Below, piece by piece: positions 13,234 through 24,616 of a stretch of DNA of 64,000 bases (position 1 is its first letter; each line of letters begins with the position of its first letter). The stretch is from Massariosphaeria phaeospora. Its lineage: Eukaryota; Ascomycota; Dothideomycetes; Pleosporales. A model generated the notes under the pieces. That model was not told where the DNA came from. It searched no databases and was given only the letters and a program-made list of their open reading frames with translations. The stretch is taken from positions 558,001 to 622,000 of the forward strand of contig JAADJZ010000009.1 in NCBI GenBank assembly GCA_011032825.1. The letters run 5' to 3'. A program made the translations under genes and the position numbers.

Positions 13234-13817
13234 TCTCCAGGCGGCTGTTGTGCGCCTCGCAGCACAAGTTTCGAGGAGACGAGGATTAGTTTGTCTGATA
13301 GAGAGAGCTGGTAGGCGGAATCAGTGGCAAGATCGAGACGGCTGAGTTCCGAGAGAGAGATAACCAGGTTCCCGCGGGGTTATTCGCCTCCCTCGTGATG
13401 TATAGCCTCAATAGTTGAGTTTTGGAGTGAGCTGTTTTTTGGTGTTCATGAATGGAGATGGTGAAAGATGAGGACGACGTTAGATTTAGACTCGTAGGGC
13501 TGGCGCTGGCCTTGGACTATTCCATGATTAGTCTAGCGCAGAAACCCAACCCTAATCTTGCAGATCCGACGACTTCTTCGGCAGCATCCACCACGCAACG
13601 TCACATGTCCGTATCTCTTATTAGAAGGGGAGCTAGTTACAGGTCCGTGGCTAGGATAGATCTGCTCACCTCACAACACGCAGGAGGAGGCCTCCGGCAA
13701 CTGCGACCCACGCCGCCTTTACGTAAATCAGTCTTTTACTCCAACTCTAAATGGAATACTGACATATTTGCAGAAAGTAATACTCGGTTGACTAGGAGAT
13801 TTTCTGGGTTCTCCGAC
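13234..13817. promoter_or_regulatory. Divergent intergenic region between VFA1 and the TatD gene
   Basis: This 584-bp stretch separates two start codons pointing away from each other, so it must contain both promoters. I see no gene in it and no motif strong enough to name. Confidence 0.6.
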
Positions 13818-14967
13818 ATGAGTAGTGAATCGCAGCAGCTTCGATACATTGATGTTGGTCCGCGTAGCCGTCTTTTCCCTAATGATTGCATGTAACCTCG
13901 CATAGATCGGCATCAACTTCACCGACCCGATTTTCCGGGGAGAGTACCATGGAAAGAAAAGACATGAAGATGACTTCGCCGAAATTCTTCAACGTGCACT
14001 AGATGCCGGATGCAAGAAGTTCATGGTGACGGGTTCAGACTTGACAGAGTCGGAGCAGGCCGTTGAGATGGCGAAAGCCCATCGTATGTCTCCCTTTCAA
14101 TCAAACTTATGATGTTTTATAACTGACATTTACAGCTGGGCTGTGTTATGCTACCGTTGGTGTGCATCCATGCTCGGCAAAAAAGTTTGATACCCACCCC
14201 GGCGGACCCTCGACACTTCTTGCCGCTCTCGGTGACTTGGCCAAGAAAACCAAAGAATCCGGAGAAACCGTAGCTTTCGGCGAAATTGGCCTTGACTATG
14301 ATCGCCTAAACCTAACGCCAAAAGACCAGCAGTTGAAGTATTTCGAGGCCCAGCTAGAACTGGCAGTGGAAGTGCAGCTTCCGCTGTTTCTACACTCGCG
14401 CGCTGCAAGCGAGGATTTCGAGCGGTTATTGAGTACGAAGCTACCACAGCTACCCAAGAAAGGGTTGGTTCACAGTTTCACTGGGACTATCGACGAGATG
14501 CAACGGTTGGTAGAGCTTGGACTTGATATTGGAGTCAATGGATGCAGTATGAAGACTGAGGAGAACATCGAGGTCGTCCGACAAATTCCTCTCGACCATC
14601 TACAGATTGAGACCGATGGCCCTTGGGTATACAGCTCTTCCCTCTTAGTGACAATGAAGACTGACCTGTTCTAGTGCGAAATGCGTCCGAGTCACGCCTC
14701 AGCAAAGTTTCTCAAGGATGCCCCACCTCTACCAAAAGCCGTCAAGAAGGAGAAGTGGAGTAAAGGAGTCATGGTGAAAGGCAGGAACGAGCCCGCTACT
14801 ATACCACATGTAGCGTACGCCATCGCAAACATCAAAGAAGTCCCTGTGGAGGAAGTGTGCCAAGCGTAAGTAACAGGGGTATCTTAAACTGTCGGGTTTT
14901 ACTTACGACACCTAGCGCATACCGCAACTCGATAAAAATGTTCGGTCTCGGCGAGAAAGACGAGTAG
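13818..14967 (+). CDS. TatD family deoxyribonuclease
   Basis: A 315-residue metal-dependent nuclease of the TatD/TATDN1 family; yeast and animal members act in DNA degradation during apoptosis-like death. Five exons: 13818-13853, 13906-14083, 14136-14626, 14675-14865 and 14916-14967. They total 948 bp, with introns of 48-52 bp. Residues typical of the TIM-barrel metal site are present in order: YIDIGINFTDP at the N-terminus, the Glu of FGEIGLDYDR, the His of LFLHSR, the His of GLVHSF, and the Asp of ETDGPW just before intron 3. The first donor (GTTGGT) is atypical, but it is the only join that keeps the YID-IGINF motif in frame. The next gene, COQ2, is convergent. Confidence 0.92.
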
Positions 14968-15338
14968 TTATCAAAACTGCATTCGCGATAATAGACTTAG
15001 ATCCCATTATACAGGCTCTTGAATGTCAAGACATACATATACTTCGATCTTAGCAGCTTAGCATGAACAGTAGAATTGTTTATCACTAACTAGAGTGACT
15101 TCCACCATTCATGTGCAAATGTGTCATTGCAACCAATGCAAATGTGTAATTGCAATCAATTAAGTTTGTTTGGCGACAATTTGGCACTTTTTGTACCTGC
15201 TACCAAATGTATACACCTCTACGATATGGGAATAATTATAAGGGTTGTGTGCCACAACTGATGTACATAAATGCAGAACGCCTAGCAATGGTTGTACTGA
15301 TGACGTTGAAATACTAATATGGACAAGATTGCAGTACC
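14968..15338. other. Intergenic region between convergent TatD and COQ2 genes
   Basis: A 371-bp AT-richer stretch between two facing stop codons, expected to hold both 3' UTRs. It has a short imperfect duplication around 15110-15160 (two related segments containing TGCAAATGTGT and CATTGCAA). No gene seen. Confidence 0.5.
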
Positions 15339-16622
15339 TCAGATTGGCAAAGCTTCATCGGTCTCTTCTTTATCGTTGTACAGGCCAAAACGCTGGGCAA
15401 TGTATTCACCAGTAAGCCCAAGCGCAATTCCACCTCCAGTGAACCAGGCGCCGTTCGTGAACCACCACCAGCAGTTCTTCACGTCCTTTAACTGCACTCT
15501 CCATATCATTGTGCCTAGCGCAACTGCTGCACTTCCGCAAGAACCTGCGAAGAATACTGGACCCATGCCTGCGGCGACACCAGTGGCAGCCAAGAGGCCA
15601 AGCTGAACGACGGCCAGTCCAGTCAATATAGATTTAGTTTCTTTGTCGTGCTTGAGTGCGATGCTTTTGATACCAGCTTTCGCATCATCTTTGATATCCA
15701 TATGGGCATAGATCATGTCGTAAAGAACGGTCCAGGAAACATTGCTCGCGTACAAGCAAGCTGCCGCTGTAAGGGCAGCTTGATTGGAAAGTAGATCCAC
15801 ACCTAAAGCAGGAAATCCCATTATAGCACCCCAGGAGAATGTAAGACCCAAGACGAACTGCGGGTAATGGGTGATTCGTTTCGCGAGTGGGTAGGTTGCG
15901 ACGAACAGAAGCGACGGAGTGGCGTACCAAAAACACTCGAAGGGGAATGATAGAAGTACTGCAAGGCCTGTAAAGAGCTGACCACCAGTGAAGATGACGG
16001 CGGCTTGAGGAGTAACGGCTTTCCTGGCAATGGGACGAAGACGGGTGCGTTCAACGTGCGGATCCAGATTGCGGTCCCAGAGGTCGTTGATGGTACAACC
16101 AGCTCCACGCATCACCAAGGCTCCCGTGAAGAACAAAGCCGCAGTACCTGCAACTGCGCTCGGGGCAGCCATCGGCGCGGTCATAGTTGCAGCCACGAGG
16201 GTACTGAATAGACATGGAAAGAAGAGGTAGTATGTTCCTGTAGGCTTGTCTAACCTGATAAGTTCGGCATACGGGACGACAGCTCTAGGGAGGTACGAAA
16301 GTAAACCGGTCGTAGGTGGGCTGTATAGCGGTAGTGCTCGTGGTGGTGCATCTTGGGTTGGCGTCGCTGGTGCTAGGCCAGATGATTGAACAAGGTGTTT
16401 CTTATATGGGAGGATGGTTCTCTGCTGAGGGAGGGAACCACGGTTTGAGACAAGTGGTTGGGCCGGTTGAGGTCGAATCCTAATACCACGACCAATGGAG
16501 GTGTACGTCCTTTGCCAGCATACCGATACTGGGTTAACATGCCGCCAGGTAGATCTTGATGAACTGGAAAACTCCGACCATTTGCGGAGCTGGAGTGTCT
16601 GCAGGCTAGTCCTTACTGCCAT
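15339..16622 (-). CDS. COQ2: 4-hydroxybenzoate polyprenyltransferase, mitochondrial (COQ2)
   Basis: A 427-residue intronless UbiA-family prenyltransferase that attaches the polyprenyl chain to 4-hydroxybenzoate, the second committed step of ubiquinone synthesis in the mitochondrial inner membrane. Residues 1-60 are rich in Arg, Ser and Thr with few acids, consistent with a matrix-targeting sequence. The first Asp-rich prenyl-diphosphate/magnesium site is NDLWDRNLD (residues 179-187). The second lies at YDMIYAHMDIKDD (301-313). Several hydrophobic segments flank them, as expected for this multi-pass family. Length agrees with fungal COQ2 proteins. It is divergent from the JmjC gene. Confidence 0.95.
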   Translation of the reverse strand: MAVRTSLQTLQLRKWSEFSSSSRSTWRHVNPVSVCWQRTYTSIGRGIRIRPQPAQPLVSNRGSLPQQRTILPYKKHLVQSSGLAPATPTQDAPPRALPLYSPPTTGLLSYLPRAVVPYAELIRLDKPTGTYYLFFPCLFSTLVAATMTAPMAAPSAVAGTAALFFTGALVMRGAGCTINDLWDRNLDPHVERTRLRPIARKAVTPQAAVIFTGGQLFTGLAVLLSFPFECFWYATPSLLFVATYPLAKRITHYPQFVLGLTFSWGAIMGFPALGVDLLSNQAALTAAACLYASNVSWTVLYDMIYAHMDIKDDAKAGIKSIALKHDKETKSILTGLAVVQLGLLAATGVAAGMGPVFFAGSCGSAAVALGTMIWRVQLKDVKNCWWWFTNGAWFTGGGIALGLTGEYIAQRFGLYNDKEETDEALPI

Positions 16623-17206
16623 CGTCCGAGCCGAAGTACAACAGGAATTGCCCTAGTTTGACCCAGGCCAGAGACGCGTTGCTCTGCCGTGACCTCGTTT
16701 TCTCACTGCGGTTAGGACGTCATAAATTTCATGAGAGATGTGCAGCTACTACCAACTGCGTAGGGACTGATCGGAACAGATCAGCTGTATAGAGTAAGCT
16801 GCTCGTAGCTAGGGAGCCTTCCCAAAGTAGTGAAAGCGTGAGTGATGCGGCGGGACCTCAAGGAGCTACCCAGCTAGTGGAAAGTTCTAAAGTCCTGCGG
16901 GGTCCGTGCACGGGACTCTTGCTATCACGTGACTCGAACCAGCCACCCGCGCCCGAACTTTGGCTTCCAGTCGCGTCTGCAACCCCAACCACGCCATCCC
17001 CTCCGTCGCTCCCTATCTCTCCCTCGCTGCGCTTTCCTGCCCGCAGGATATCTCTACAGCTCCCGCGCCTGGGATCCTAGACCCGCGACCGCATCTCGCG
17101 CAACTGTGACTGCGCCGGCTCACCAGCGGTGCCCCAGGTGGTGGCTGTTCCAGCTAGCTACCCCACCCGCACAACAATTCGCGGATGCGCCGCAACCCTC
17201 CACAAG
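16623..17206. promoter_or_regulatory. Divergent promoter region between COQ2 and the JmjC gene
   Basis: 584 bp between two outward-facing start codons, with no gene inside. It contains a palindromic TCACGTGA at 16925-16932 and a pyrimidine-rich tract from about 16980 to 17040, typical of fungal transcription start regions. The JmjC frame is open some way upstream but has no ATG before 17207. Confidence 0.6.
16925..16932. promoter_or_regulatory. Palindromic E-box TCACGTGA
   Basis: A perfect 8-bp palindrome matching the CACGTG core bound by fungal bHLH factors of the Cbf1/Pho4 type. It lies 282 bp before the JmjC start codon and about 300 bp before the COQ2 start. The same octamer recurs upstream of the CHL4 gene at 24753-24760. 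Function is inferred from motif knowledge only. Confidence 0.45.
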
Positions 17207-20200
17207 ATGCCCGCCGCGCGCCCCAGGGCCTCGTTTGAACCGATACCGCCAGATTTCGACGTTCGTACGTTCGTCGAGATGGCGGACAATTTCCAATATG
17301 TCGACCGCATTTCGTACGAAATGATCGCCAACAACGGCATGGAGCAGTTCGAGAAGCTCATGTTGCTCCATGTCATTATAGGCGGGAAGCCGCTGGTCAT
17401 CGACGGCTTCGAAGAAGTGCTGGACCCGTGGACATTTCGGCCATCGTGGCTGCGCGACAACCACGGCGACAAGGGTATGTATGCCTGGGACCTGAATGGC
17501 GGGCCTCGCCAGCTAACATTTGCATAGTCGAGAATGCGCGCAACCTGACGTCCAAAGAAAACATCCCGCTCACCATCAAGCACTACCTAAAGCACATGAG
17601 CAAGCTTACAGACCAGTTCTTCGACGCGCCCGAACGATATCGGGATAAGACGCGCCAGCGCATATACCTAAAAGACATCGATTGCCCCCAGGTATGGCAA
17701 GACAAGTTGACTGAGCACATACCTTCAGGACTCTTCTACTTGAACGAGAGCACTGGCGAAGTTGGTGGACCTGGCGCACTAGATGAACCCGGGAATCGCA
17801 AGGGCCGTGGAATCGGACGCGCTGGAGATTTGATGAGTAGCCTGCCACCTGAGATGCGCGCCGAAAACCTAATGTGCTACGTCGGCCACGAGGGAACGTA
17901 TACCCCATCGCACCGAGAAATGTCTGCATCGCTTGGACAAAACATAATGGTCGACGCATCTGGCCAGATTAGTGAAGATGGCAAGCCCGAACGGCCCGGC
18001 AGTTCAATCTGGTTCATGACGGAGACCAAGGATCGCAAAGTCGTCTCCGAGTACTGGCTGTCTGTGCTAGGCCATGACATCGAGGTTGAGAATCACTTTG
18101 CGCAGCTCATCGCCTGGAAAAAGGCACCATTCAAAACATATGTTGTTGAGCAAAGGCCCGGCGACTTCATCCTTATCCCGCCGCTGGCCCCACACCAAGT
18201 TTGGAATCGAGGGACACGAACGATGAAGATTGCCTGGAACCGCACAACCGTGGAAACCTTAGAGCATGCCATGACGGAAGCATTACCCAACTCTCGTGTC
18301 GTCTGCCGCGACGAGCAATACAAAAACAAGGCCATCATATACTACACCCTACTCAAATACTCACAGCTCATCAAATCCGCTCGAGCCCAAGTCGAATTAG
18401 GCGGTGATCAAGCAGAAGCTATCCAGCGGTCTGTCAAAGTTCGACAAGTGCAGCGAGATTTCAAGAGGCTATTCGACCTCTACAAGGGTATTCTGCTTAC
18501 AGAGATGTTCGCCCCGGATTCCCGGGAGCATGCCGAGTTCGTCGCTTTCGACAGTAACGTCACTTGTGCTTATTGCAGGTGCAACATCTTCAACCGCTTC
18601 TTAACCTGCAAATCCTGCAAGAACATGTTCAGCTCTGATATTGACGAGCCATACGATGTCTGCATGGATTGCTATTGCATGGGTCGAAGTTGTGGCTGTC
18701 AGTCTGGTTACACCTGGGTTGAACAGTGGAAGTGGAAAGATCTGATCCACAAATACGAGGAGTGGCGGGCGCAAATAATTGATATCGATGGACATATGAC
18801 AGAGAAGACGCCGCTTCTGTTGCAAGAGGAGAGACGATATTTGGGGAAGAAGACACTTGCCCAAGTATGCCAGGAGCAACTGAAGACCAGACCCTTTGTC
18901 GACCCCCAAAACCCTATACCCGAAGAAGAAAAGTCGGATGATGAAGAGATCCAGGTCAACGATGATGGAACTGTTAGGCGCATAGTCAAGAAAAAGTCGA
19001 AGCAATGGCTCAGTAAACACAAATCATGCCATTTTTGTCTCCATCGACATCCGAAGTGGAAAATGGCTTTTTGTTCTAATTGTGACTTAGCTTACTGCTA
19101 CGGCACACTCTTCCGTGCCCACGACATGATGCCATTGGACATGATGGAGAACCCGAATTGGAAATGTCCGCACTGTAGGAGGACATGTAATACTGGGGCG
19201 TGTAGGCGTGATCCGCGCCAGCATCCCTATGAGCCCAAAGGCACTCTGCTTGGACACGACACACGCAAAGTCGCAGACCCACGTTCTGTGGAATGTCTGG
19301 TGGACTTCAGCGTATCGAATCTCAACTGGATACGAGAAGACGAGCTTACGGGACAAGCTAATGGCCCAATGCAACGACGGCGGCAAGAAGCTGAGCGGGA
19401 AAAATTGGCCGACCCATCACTCGACGATCGCTTCATGGATGATGACCATCAGTACTCTCGGAATGGGATTGCCTACTCACCGGTCGAAGATATCAATATG
19501 GGTCCCACCAATGGATACGTTGAGCCCTCATCGATCATGTTTCCTGACTATCAACCTGACGCCAGGGCGGATCCCGATCCTAATGGGGAAATTCCTCGAC
19601 TGGGTCAGAAACGTAGCCGAGACGACGAAGAGGAAGAAAACGAGGGCAACAACCGTCGTAAGAAGAAGTCAAAGAAGAAGAAGCAGAAAGATGAAACTGT
19701 TCAACCGCTCCAGCCCAAGCATGTCTCAGGCAAGCAGTATCAAAAAGAGGTACAGAGGAAGCTGCTCGATGAAGCTAAGAAGGAGGACCGTTTTATCCTG
19801 GTTGCGGCCCGGATGAAGGGGAAATCTAAGGTCGTGAAACTATCGATGAGCAGTGATCTTCTGGAAGCTATTAGTCAACGGCCTGCGCCTGAACGGACCC
19901 AGGTTGTCCGCCAACAGTCGGAGGAAGAAGTTGGAGATATGCGATCTATCCTGCAATCAGACATCCTGCCCCTAAAGAACACTGCAGATAAAGCTTTAGA
20001 GAAAACCAAAGGACCCAAGACATTCCGGTATCGTGTAGAGGAAGACGATAACTACAGGGCTAGAAGACGCGAGAAGGAGAGTAACGGGGCTGGGGCTGGG
20101 AAACCAGGACGACCCAACCGGAATTCCAACCGCTTTGAGGAAGTTACTCTTGACTCGGATGAAGAATTCGATGAGGATGATGTGGTTGAATATGCCGGAG

Positions 20201-21102
20201 CGGGAGCCGGCCGACCACGAGCGTCGAATTGGTTGGCGCGCAAAAATCAGGGAGACGACGATCTGCCGACTGAATTGCCTGCGAATTTCCGCGATGGCGA
20301 ACTGAATGCAAACCGCGAGAAGAATCGGGTGCGTGACAAGGAAAGGAGGAAAACCATGCCTGTCAAGTCAAAGGCGCAGATCCGGCCACCCGGGAGGCCC
20401 TCGCGAAAGAGTACTGGACACATGTCGGATGAGGACGGCATACATGAGGATGAGGATCCTAGCAATTCAGCTTTTCTACTCGCGCAATCTGCAGCTGCAG
20501 CACTGGAGGCTTCGCGACAGGTCGAGGAAGAAGCTGCTGCGAAGGAACTAGAAGAGAGCCAACGGGCAGAAGCTGCTGCGAAGGAAGCAGAAGAGAACAT
20601 GAGGGCGAAAATGGGAATTGCTGAGTGGGTAGAGGGCTCGGACGATGAGTCTCTCAACGGCTTCATTGATAATCTCGCTGCGGATGACGAGCCACTCGCT
20701 CAGGAGAGGCAAGCCTCGCCCGGAGCATCGCCCCTTCCTATCCGTGCAGGACCACCACAGACCGAGAATTCTATCCTGACAAAACCTGGAATGACGGGTA
20801 AAAAGATCAAGATTGTATCCTCAAAGCGCACTGGGGAAGGATCATCTACAAAGACCACGACTACGACCACCATCAGTGCCCCCGTCTCTAGCTTTGGGAC
20901 TCTCAATAAAAGGAGTAAGGCGCTGGATCTTTCAGAAGAATCGCAATCAGACAGCAAAGATGAAATTCCGGCTAAGGCTCCTGTGACCAAGACACCTTTA
21001 GGTCGGCCTGTCGGACGATCCTCTATGGTCCCGACACGTGGGTCTAGCTCTGGAAAGAGGGGCCGTGGACGTGGACGTGGGCGACCGCGGAAAACCATGT
21101 AG
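17207..21102 (+). CDS. JmjC-domain chromatin protein with 4CXXC (R1-type) zinc finger and AT-hook tail
   Basis: A 1280-residue nuclear protein. Exons are 17207-17474 and 17528-21102; one 53-bp intron, total 3843 bp. The JmjC fold keeps the iron-binding triad as His218 and Glu220 (SHREMSASLG) and His312 (APHQVWNRG), so dioxygenase activity is plausible. A Cys-rich cluster at about 436-480 (CAYCRCN, CKSCKN, CMDCYC) follows. Next is a second zinc module at about 590-653 (CHFCLHRHPKWKMAFC and CPHCRRTCNTGACRR) that matches the 4CXXC_R1/CDCA7-type finger. The long C-terminus is acidic and basic low complexity with several AT-hook-like GRP cores (KPGRPNR, GAGRPRA, PPGRPSR) and ends in GRGRGRPRKTM. 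Such proteins are thought to be histone demethylase-like regulators; the substrate here is unknown. Confidence 0.9.
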
Positions 21103-21622
21103 GCAGATTCATGGTCGATTGTAGGAGGTGGGTTTGATTGTAGAAGACAAGGCTTGGATGGTCGTAAACTTGGACACAGTCGGAAGGCTGCGTAGTCTTT
21201 GTGGTGCGATTTTACATGCACAGTGGTTAGCCATGGTCTTGCTATTGATGTAGTCTGCTACAGTTCATGATTACTTGGTCGTACTTGGTTCAGGCATGAT
21301 GTGCTCTACTTCATTTAGGGGTATTGGAGACTTGTCTCTCTCTGTATCCATCTTATAACAACTAATCAGCATCAGATAATAAAATCTGTGCTTATATGCA
21401 TCGGTATATTTCAAAGAGTTTCTCTGAACTACCAGTTACAAAGAGAACTTACTGAAGACTGCTAGTACCATGTTGCGTTGCCTAGGTGGCGACCTCGGGG
21501 TCGACCCTCGCACGTGCTTTCGTGAACAGAAAACGCGTCGCCCGACTCACGCAAGCTAGCAAACCACTACTCCACGCAAACCCCACGCCGTCAAATACAC
21601 CACCTAAAGCACGACACCCACA
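21103..21622. other. Intergenic region between the JmjC and HhH genes
   Basis: 520 bp between two plus-strand genes: the JmjC 3' UTR followed by the promoter of the next gene. No further gene seen; short frames in the last 130 bp lie in the leader. Confidence 0.5.
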
Positions 21623-22556
21623 ATGCCGCCCCTCACAGTATCCGCAATATCCCTCGCTGCATTCAAAACTATACTATCGCCCTACCCCTCCACCGTATCC
21701 GACAAACTCAAAGACCTAGATACTCTACGCTACGACACGATCCCGGCCTCGCTCGCCGCGCGCAAAAATAGCGGCGATGCATTCCTCCAGAAAGACGAAG
21801 TCGAGACACTCGTCGAGTGGAAACTGTGCGTCTCAGTCCGATAGTCTATCAGATGATGGATTATGCTAATGCCAATGGCGATTGCGCAGTAAACACGGCA
21901 CCTTCCGCCCCAAACTGCTCGCCCTCGTACAGTCGAACACCGCCGAGCTTGTCACGTCTACCACGCGCGAAGCGTTCGCCTCATTATCCGCCGCCGAGCC
22001 GCTTCCGGCGCTCAAGGTGCTTACGAGATTGAAGGGTATTGGGCCGGCGACTGCGTCGTTGCTGCTCTCTGTGTGTGCGCCGGACGAGGTGCCGTTTTTC
22101 TCGGATGAGTTGTTTCGCTGGGTGGGGTGGGAGGATGGCGGGGGTTGGAAGAGGGGCATCAAGTACAATGTTAAGGAGTACGGGCAGGTGGTTGAGGGGG
22201 TGCGGGAGCTGAGGAGTAGGTTGGGGGAGGGGGTCAGGGCGGTGGATGTGGAGCGGGTGGGATGGGTGTTGGGGAGAGAGGGGGTGGATGTTGGTGGGGA
22301 TCGCGAAGGCGAAGGTGAAGAGGAAGACATCGACGAAGAGGCAGAGAATAGCGATGGGAAGAATCGCGGGGACCAAGATAAGGAAACTGCTTCTGCGAAG
22401 ACAGACCCTGTTACGGAGGCAGAGGCTCCAATACGGGAGGACAAGAAGCAGCAAGTCCCTAAGAGCGTAACGAAGGGTACCAAGCGAAAAACAAAAGAGA
22501 TAAGCCCTCCCGCCGAAGGCTTGCGCAGAAGCACTCGCAGGAAGACCGGAACCTGA
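21623..22556 (+). CDS. Conserved fungal protein with a helix-hairpin-helix-like core, acidic middle and basic tail
   Basis: A 289-residue protein from exons 21623-21825 and 21890-22556 (64-bp intron, 870 bp in total). The N-terminal half contains EVETLVEWKLKHGTFRP and then ALKVLTRLKGIGPATASLLL. The latter resembles the helix-hairpin-helix loop of DNA glycosylases and related DNA-binding proteins. PFFSDELFRWVGW follows. I see no catalytic Lys/Asp pattern of a true HhH-GPD glycosylase, so enzymatic function is doubtful. The C-terminal 80 residues are a strongly acidic segment (GEGEEEDIDEEAE) followed by Lys/Arg-rich sequence ending RRSTRRKTGT, suggesting nuclear location. Fungal annotations sometimes call this type an ADA HAT complex component; I cannot confirm that. 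Confidence 0.8.
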
Positions 22557-23098
22557 GGGGACTTACCCACCCATAAAGACGATACCACGAGCGAATGGCC
22601 AGGGGGTACACCGGGCATATCCAGAAGCCGCACCCCGCCAGCTTACCTAGACACCAGAACGTTACCAGAACAACTGCTTCGATGAAAGCCTTCGGCCGCG
22701 CCAACCTAGTCACACATTTGGATCGTAGACAGCGTTCGCTACAACCTTCCGGCGATACTGCCAGAAGGGCTTTGAAGACTTCTGGATGAGACGGAGGAAC
22801 TTGGAACTCTGTATTGGGGATGGAGGGTTCCCATTAAACGGGCACCGCATGTTCGAATCCAAGGTATAGATTCAAGAATGGGCACTCCAAGTGATAAGGA
22901 TACCTGATACGTGCATGCGTAATTCGTAGGCAAGTCCCCCCCGCGCATCTCTCCATCCAAACCTCCGCCACTGACGCCTCTTCCATCGGTAGTCCCGAAA
23001 CGCCATACATACACTAAACGCCGCTATCCATTATCCCGGGGTATATACCGCCTAACCAACGCCGCATCACCATCTTTACCTGTAGGTCCCCTTTCTGC
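22557..23098. other. Intergenic region between convergent HhH and CHL4 genes
   Basis: 542 bp between facing stop codons, holding both 3' UTRs. No gene found. A GTTCGAATCC string at 22852-22861 looks like a tRNA T-loop, but its flanks do not pair. Confidence 0.5.
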
Positions 23099-24616
23099 TC
23101 AAACGCCCGGAACCCTATCCTTCGTCCGTATGCGCCCGTTCTTCACAGCCCCAATCGTCACGCCCGCCTCGCCCGTCATCCAGCCCGGCATCTTCTCCCC
23201 ATCCACAACGCCCTGTTCGACCAACTGCCTGATGCCAGCGAAGACGTGCGGACCCTGGAACGTAACGCGCACATCTGGGACCCATGCCTCGTCTGCCCTG
23301 TCTTGAATTTCCTCGATCTCTGCGGCGGATCGGTCTAGCAGCGAGGGCCGGCCACGGCGACTGCGGTTCGCTGGCTGTGCGTTGAGGTCTGACGTGTCTC
23401 CGTCTGCGCGGGCGGCGCTGTTCGGAATGGGCGGGAAGGGGTCGTCGATGCGGACTTCGAAGCGGTCGAGGCCCTGGCCGTCGTTGGGTTTCGCGGAGGT
23501 GCCGAATCGGCCTTCAGCGACTTCTCTCCTCCGTTTTGCTTCGGGTGCCTCAGCATCATCTAGCGCGCGTTTTGGCCGGCCAGGACCTGCTTTCTCGCCT
23601 CCCGCTCCACTTTTCTCTGCGTCGTCTGTTTTTTGGGAGGTGATAAAGTCCAGTGCATTTTGACTGAAGCTGTGGTCTTGGAAGATGCTGAAACCGCCCG
23701 CGGCGCCGTTGCTTTTGCCCGGACCCCGGTACGTGAGCAGTGCGTCGAGAGACCTCGCGGTGAAGTTCGTGCTGGCTAGCTGGTACCGTGCCGATGGACG
23801 CGAGAAGGCTTTTGGGATTGCTTGCTGAACGATGTCTCGTAGATGTCGGCCGTCATCCCCTACGACCTGTCCGAGGTGAGTTGCTAACGAGCTGTACACG
23901 AACGGGGAGCCATTGGGCCAGATGAAGAACACGGCCTTTGCGCCATCGCTCGAGCTAGTCTCAGTAGCGAGAGACTGCTCGGTACTGTACGGCGAATCGT
24001 GTATGTAGACCCGCAGAATCGTGATCGGCATAGTCTTCAGCCGCATGAGCAGATAATGCGCCTTCATCAATGGCGTCAGCTCCCGCGCTAGATTGGCCAT
24101 GAAGGTTTGCGCCTGGAAGCGTGGCAGATGGTCCGAATCGTTGGTGACTTCCATATCGTGCACCGCCGATCTGCTGTTTGGTATCTTGGCCAGCCGTTTT
24201 GCAGTCCAGCGCAGAGCCGTCGGGTGGTCGAGCAGATGCTGGATCTCAGCCGTCGCCAGTTGATACATCGATATGCCGGTCCGCCAGTCGCCCTCGAGTA
24301 TGCGGTCCAGAACCTCCCTTTTCCCGCCTTTGCGCGCCCCGAGCACTTTGTACGTTTCGAGCAGCTCGTCGCAGCTATGCGCCGGGTCGTACTGGTCCTC
24401 GACGTCGACATCGTTGGGGTCCTGGTCGGCGAGGAGATAGGGTGGGCAGAAGTCGCGGTTCTTCTTCATGAGCCATTGCTGGGCGAGCGAGATGAGCGAT
24501 AGGCGCGAGAGCTTGCCGAGAGTGCGGACAACCTCGCGGTGGGTGACGGGAAGACGGTGCGAGTGCGGGATGTTCTTGCAGTCCGGGACCGTGGTTGTCG
24601 TTGCGTGCGGCGCCAT
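23099..24616 (-). CDS. CHL4: Kinetochore protein of the CHL4/Mis15/CENP-N family
   Basis: A 505-residue intronless protein. CHL4/CENP-N proteins are inner-kinetochore subunits of the Ctf19/CCAN complex that pair with Iml3/CENP-L and help recognise CENP-A nucleosomes. The N-terminal region matches the family: THREVVRTLGKLSRLSLISL, then QQWLMKKNRDFCPPYLLADQ. A central part around LMRLKTMPITILRVYIHDSP and AVFFIWPNGSPFVYSS follows. The final conserved block is DVRVTFQGPHVFAGIRQLVE with GWMTGEAGVTIGAVKNGRI at the end. A disordered basic insert (residues about 330-440) contains GPGRPKR and RRGRPSLL, AT-hook-like motifs fitting a DNA-associated role. Length agrees with fungal Mis15-type proteins. 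It starts at the only upstream ATG. Confidence 0.87.
   Translation of the reverse strand: MAPHATTTTVPDCKNIPHSHRLPVTHREVVRTLGKLSRLSLISLAQQWLMKKNRDFCPPYLLADQDPNDVDVEDQYDPAHSCDELLETYKVLGARKGGKREVLDRILEGDWRTGISMYQLATAEIQHLLDHPTALRWTAKRLAKIPNSRSAVHDMEVTNDSDHLPRFQAQTFMANLARELTPLMKAHYLLMRLKTMPITILRVYIHDSPYSTEQSLATETSSSDGAKAVFFIWPNGSPFVYSSLATHLGQVVGDDGRHLRDIVQQAIPKAFSRPSARYQLASTNFTARSLDALLTYRGPGKSNGAAGGFSIFQDHSFSQNALDFITSQKTDDAEKSGAGGEKAGPGRPKRALDDAEAPEAKRRREVAEGRFGTSAKPNDGQGLDRFEVRIDDPFPPIPNSAARADGDTSDLNAQPANRSRRGRPSLLDRSAAEIEEIQDRADEAWVPDVRVTFQGPHVFAGIRQLVEQGVVDGEKMPGWMTGEAGVTIGAVKNGRIRTKDRVPGV

Noticed and set aside
16926..16945. Possible tRNA-like CGAACCAGCC on the minus strand (TTCGAGTC)
   Set aside because: No pairing T-stem or cloverleaf; the site overlaps the E-box palindrome in a promoter.
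17129..17206. Upstream extension of the JmjC protein
   Set aside because: The open frame begins with GTG, not ATG; the first ATG is at 17207 in good context.
22852..22861. GTTCGAATCC resembling a tRNA T-loop
   Set aside because: The flanking bases do not form the T-stem and no acceptor stem or anticodon arm was found.
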